In this document: positions 61,783-64,000 of the stretch, in pieces
Numbering within the stretch: the first letter of the stretch is position 1
Layout: each line of letters opens with the position of its first letter
Origin: GAS368 sp965227745
GTDB taxonomy: Bacteria > Verrucomicrobiota > Verrucomicrobiia > Opitutales > Opitutaceae
Reading direction: 5' to 3'
DNA length: 64,000 nt
NCBI GenBank assembly: GCA_965227745.1
Contig: OZ245769.1
Coordinates: 5,704,001 to 5,768,000, forward strand
Position numbers and translations under genes: made by a program
The notes under the pieces: generated by a model
Database searches by the model: none
The model's input: only the letters and a program-made list of their open reading frames with translations
What the model was told of the DNA's origin: nothing

Positions 61783-61975
61783 GGCGCGGTTGCGCCTTTG
61801 TATCCAAAAAGTGGAGAGCTGATCGTGTGCTTTGCCCGACGCGGCAAAATTCGGTCGTGCGTTTTGAGCGAAAGCTCCCCGCGCCACGCGATTGCAACTA
61901 TCGCTTAGTCGTTGGTTTAAAGCAAAATGCGGATTCTGAAAAACGCTTGGCACAACGCCCGCTTTATCGGCACCC

Positions 61976-62341
61976 ATGAAGTTCAGCCAAGCGATGGGAT
62001 TTCTTACGCTGGGTGCCGCGATGCTGGCACTGCCACAGGTCGCCCCCAGCCTCTGCCCCCGCAACGGCTTTGACGGCACGAGCGGTCGTGAACTGTGGCT
62101 CTATTTAATGGGCTGCTTGCAGTCTGGCTTGGGGATCGTCGTCCTCACCCGCAGCGCGATCTTTTCTACGATCAATACCATTCGTTCGCTGCCCGGCACG
62201 ATGGCCGATATTTGGGATCACGTGCCGACCGGTGTTGATGGCAACCTAACGAAACTGGATGAAGCACTTCCTCGCAACGGCAAGGTCGTGACCGTCGATT
62301 TTGCGGCCAAGCCGGTGTTTCAGCAAAGCCGGGCTGCTTGA
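61976..62341 (+). CDS. Small protein with one or two hydrophobic segments, unknown
   Basis: 121 residues, hydrophobic near 5-27 and 42-60, then a polar tail with D-I-W-D-H-V-P-T-G-V-D-G. I recognise no family. The less GC-biased bases upstream and the isolated position give no clue to function. A TTGGCAC-N7-GC element lies 12-30 bp upstream, but see rejected items. Confidence 0.55.
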   Translation: MKFSQAMGFLTLGAAMLALPQVAPSLCPRNGFDGTSGRELWLYLMGCLQSGLGIVVLTRSAIFSTINTIRSLPGTMADIWDHVPTGVDGNLTKLDEALPRNGKVVTVDFAAKPVFQQSRAA

Positions 62342-62440
62342 TGTGGCTCCTGTTTGGAAGTGTATCTATATTTTAGATACGAGTGCCAGCACGGACGCGC
62401 GAATGGATAGGCTGTAGGTGCCGAGTCGGAGCCTGGCCCT

Positions 62441-63460
62441 TCAAACCTCGGCCTGCGGTGATTTTTTAGCGATTCGCGCCGTAAAAAAGCGACGGATGTA
62501 GAGGAGGTAAAGTCCGGCGAAAATCACGCCAAGCAATGACAGCCAGAGCAGCCCGTTGGCTTGAAGGACCGGCAGGGCTGCCATCAGTTTGATTTGGCTT
62601 TCTGGTATACCCGCGAGTCGGTAGAATGTGGTGAAGTCTACCAGCGCAAAAGTCGCTGCCGTGGAAATGCCCAACACCGTTTGGCTCACAAAATAGACGT
62701 TCCAGGCGCGCAATTGGAGATGATAGAATCCCCACGCTCCGTAGAATAAAAGTGCGCTGACTGCGACCCACGCGATGTGGGCCAGCGCCCCGGTGATGAT
62801 AAAGCCCGCCACGGGAAAAGCTCCGGTCAATTGCGTAAAGGGCAGGTACAGCCCAGTGACCGCGCAGAGAATACATTGGGCGAGCACAGGCATCGGGCAG
62901 CGATCCGTCCAAGGTTCGATCGGGTCGCGCGTTTCGCAGGTCCGTTTCACATGCCGACTGCGGTAGAAAAGCACTAAGGCGCTTGGTATGGCGATATACA
63001 TGACAAAGCTGAGTAGCAGGATGAAAAATTTGACAAACGTTACTATACCGGGAGGCGTCGTACCTCCGCTGGTTTGTGAGCGCAGAACTTCTCCCATATC
63101 GCCCAGCATGAGCAGGATGATTAGAAAGCCCTGAGTCCCGCAAACCAACCCGATCCACCCTAGGCATAATAAAAGGGTTCTCGCCCAGCGACGCGCTTGA
63201 ATGGAGCCGATGCCCAGCCAAATTAGACCGATGGCCATAAGCGCCCAAATCAAAATCGTCTGCGTGATCGGGGGTGGATCGACCGCCTGACCGTTTTGCA
63301 TGAACCGCCCCGAGGATCGGTTTACGATCGTCACCGGGACGGCGAGCGCACATAGTGCACCCAGGGCGATTTCAAAAGTTCCAAAGACGAGCAGCCCGGT
63401 GCTGCGATCTTTGAAATCAGGGGTAACTGGGGGCGGATCGGACGGTGTTGGGGTATCCAC
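62441..63460 (-). CDS. Polytopic membrane protein, unknown
   Basis: 339 residues with a Pro-rich N-terminal tail (P-S-D-P-P-P-V-T-P) and about eight hydrophobic helices. The internal sequence has two similar halves of four helices each, with the half junction around D-P-I-E-P-W-T-D-R-C-P. I know no family name. Less GC-biased than the neighbouring ruvB. Confidence 0.7.
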   Translation of the reverse strand: MDTPTPSDPPPVTPDFKDRSTGLLVFGTFEIALGALCALAVPVTIVNRSSGRFMQNGQAVDPPPITQTILIWALMAIGLIWLGIGSIQARRWARTLLLCLGWIGLVCGTQGFLIILLMLGDMGEVLRSQTSGGTTPPGIVTFVKFFILLLSFVMYIAIPSALVLFYRSRHVKRTCETRDPIEPWTDRCPMPVLAQCILCAVTGLYLPFTQLTGAFPVAGFIITGALAHIAWVAVSALLFYGAWGFYHLQLRAWNVYFVSQTVLGISTAATFALVDFTTFYRLAGIPESQIKLMAALPVLQANGLLWLSLLGVIFAGLYLLYIRRFFTARIAKKSPQAEV

Positions 63461-63490
63461 AGTCGAAAGCGGGTGGTTGGAGACTTCCGA

Positions 63491-64000
63491 CTAAAGCAGC
63501 GCGCCCTGCTCGCCGCCGAGCGGTTTGAGCCCGACGGCCGCGTAGCCCTTGGGCGTGAGAATCCGGCCCTGCGCCGTGCGCTGGAGATAGCCTTCTTGGA
63601 TTAGAAACGGCTCGTGCACCTCCTCAAGCGTCTCGGCTTCCTCGCCGACGGCGACCGCGATCGTCGTGATGCCCACGGGGCGGCCGCCGTAGTTTTCGGC
63701 CATCACGCGGAGCATGCGCTTGTCCATTTCATCGAGGCCGGCGGCGTCGATCTCAAGCAGTTCGAGTGCGGCAGCGGCGACGGGTTGCGTGATCTTGCCC
63801 TTGGCGCGCTCCTGCGCGTAGTCGCGGACGAAATTGATCAGGTTGTTGGCCACGCGCGGAGTGCCGCGCGCTCGCGTGGCGATCTCCGATGCGCCGCCGG
63901 TATCGATGGCGACGTTGAGCAGGCCGCAGCTACGCTGGATGATGCCCTCCAGCGTGGCGTGATCGTAGTAGTCGAGCCGCGTCTGGAGCGTGAAGCGCGA
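63491..64000 (-). CDS. ruvB: RuvB Holliday-junction helicase, C-terminal part
   Basis: Open to the right edge; about 170 codons of the 3' end. R-F-T-L-Q-T-R-L-D-Y-Y opens the visible part, followed by S-E-I-A-T-R-A-R-G-T-P-R-V-A-N-N-L (sensor-2 region), V-R-D-Y-A-Q-E and the winged-helix end M-A-E-N-Y-G-G-R-P-V-G-I-T-T-I-A, E-P-F-L-I-Q-E-G-Y-L-Q-R-T-A-Q-G-R. These are RuvB C-terminal motifs. RuvB drives branch migration with RuvA. Stop codon TAG. Confidence 0.95.
   Translation of the reverse strand, partial: SRFTLQTRLDYYDHATLEGIIQRSCGLLNVAIDTGGASEIATRARGTPRVANNLINFVRDYAQERAKGKITQPVAAAALELLEIDAAGLDEMDKRMLRVMAENYGGRPVGITTIAVAVGEEAETLEEVHEPFLIQEGYLQRTAQGRILTPKGYAAVGLKPLGGEQGALL

Noticed and set aside
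61948..61962. TTGGCAC-N7-GC (GG-N10-GC) resembling a sigma-54 promoter
   Set aside because: Predicted transcription start would fall 1-2 bases before the ATG, no enhancer-type regulator is near, and the -12 part is weak.

Overview
GC-rich chromosomal window of a Gram-negative bacterium, most likely a verrucomicrobium of the Opitutales/Opitutaceae. The inference rests on a DUF1501/DUF1800 secreted pair, several GxxExxY genes, many short hairpin repeats between genes, few recognisable Shine-Dalgarno sites, and an overall core-genome gene mix (tgt, ysxC, pyk, sufS/sufU, ruvB). I recognise no rRNA, tRNA, CRISPR array, prophage or classical insertion sequence. The window opens inside a membrane PH-domain gene and closes inside ruvB.

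Layout. 1-3.9 kb: two PH-domain membrane proteins, a secreted esterase-like hydrolase, two tiny stress-type membrane proteins (DUF3185, DUF1328) and a UPF0114 protein. 4.0-17.4 kb: a complete reductive pyrimidine degradation locus: preT, preA, semialdehyde dehydrogenase, dihydropyrimidinase, NCS1 permease and omega-aminotransferase on the minus strand, with a divergent N-carbamoyl-beta-alanine amidohydrolase. Two GxxExxY cassettes sit precisely in gene junctions of this locus. 17.4-29 kb: D-aminoacylase-type amidohydrolase, TPR membrane protein, hybrid histidine kinase, sufS/sufU, DUF2127, a periplasmic coiled-coil protein and a LuxR-type regulator. 29-39 kb: metallophosphoesterase, GMC oxidoreductase with its small subunit, a Tgt-methyltransferase fusion, ysxC, small proteins and a double-thioredoxin secreted protein. 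39-49 kb: secreted proteins (DUF1501, DUF1800, a shared C-terminal/N-terminal module), OsmC, DUF983, and repeat-rich spacers. 49-64 kb: pyruvate kinase, organophosphate antiporter, esterase, MBL hydrolase, a GHMP-kinase/UDP-sugar-pyrophosphorylase fusion with a GalU-like partner, then PTPS, folE2, a third GxxExxY cassette and a sepiapterin-reductase-like SDR (a candidate tetrahydrobiopterin pathway), two membrane proteins and ruvB.

The most unusual signal is a repeat grammar found across the window: three spaced copies of a heptamer of the form CRCRRAK. Inverted pairs of this triple form the ends of all three GxxExxY cassettes (25/28 to 34/37 identical arms), although each cassette has a different version of the heptamer. 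The same triple also occurs alone or as ORF-less inverted pairs in many other spacers. This looks like a small, nuclease-associated repeat system comparable in logic to REP/RAYT elements. Other notable items are the Tgt-MnmD-like fusion, the kinase/pyrophosphorylase fusion with a degenerate GalU partner, and the folE2-PTPS-SDR set.
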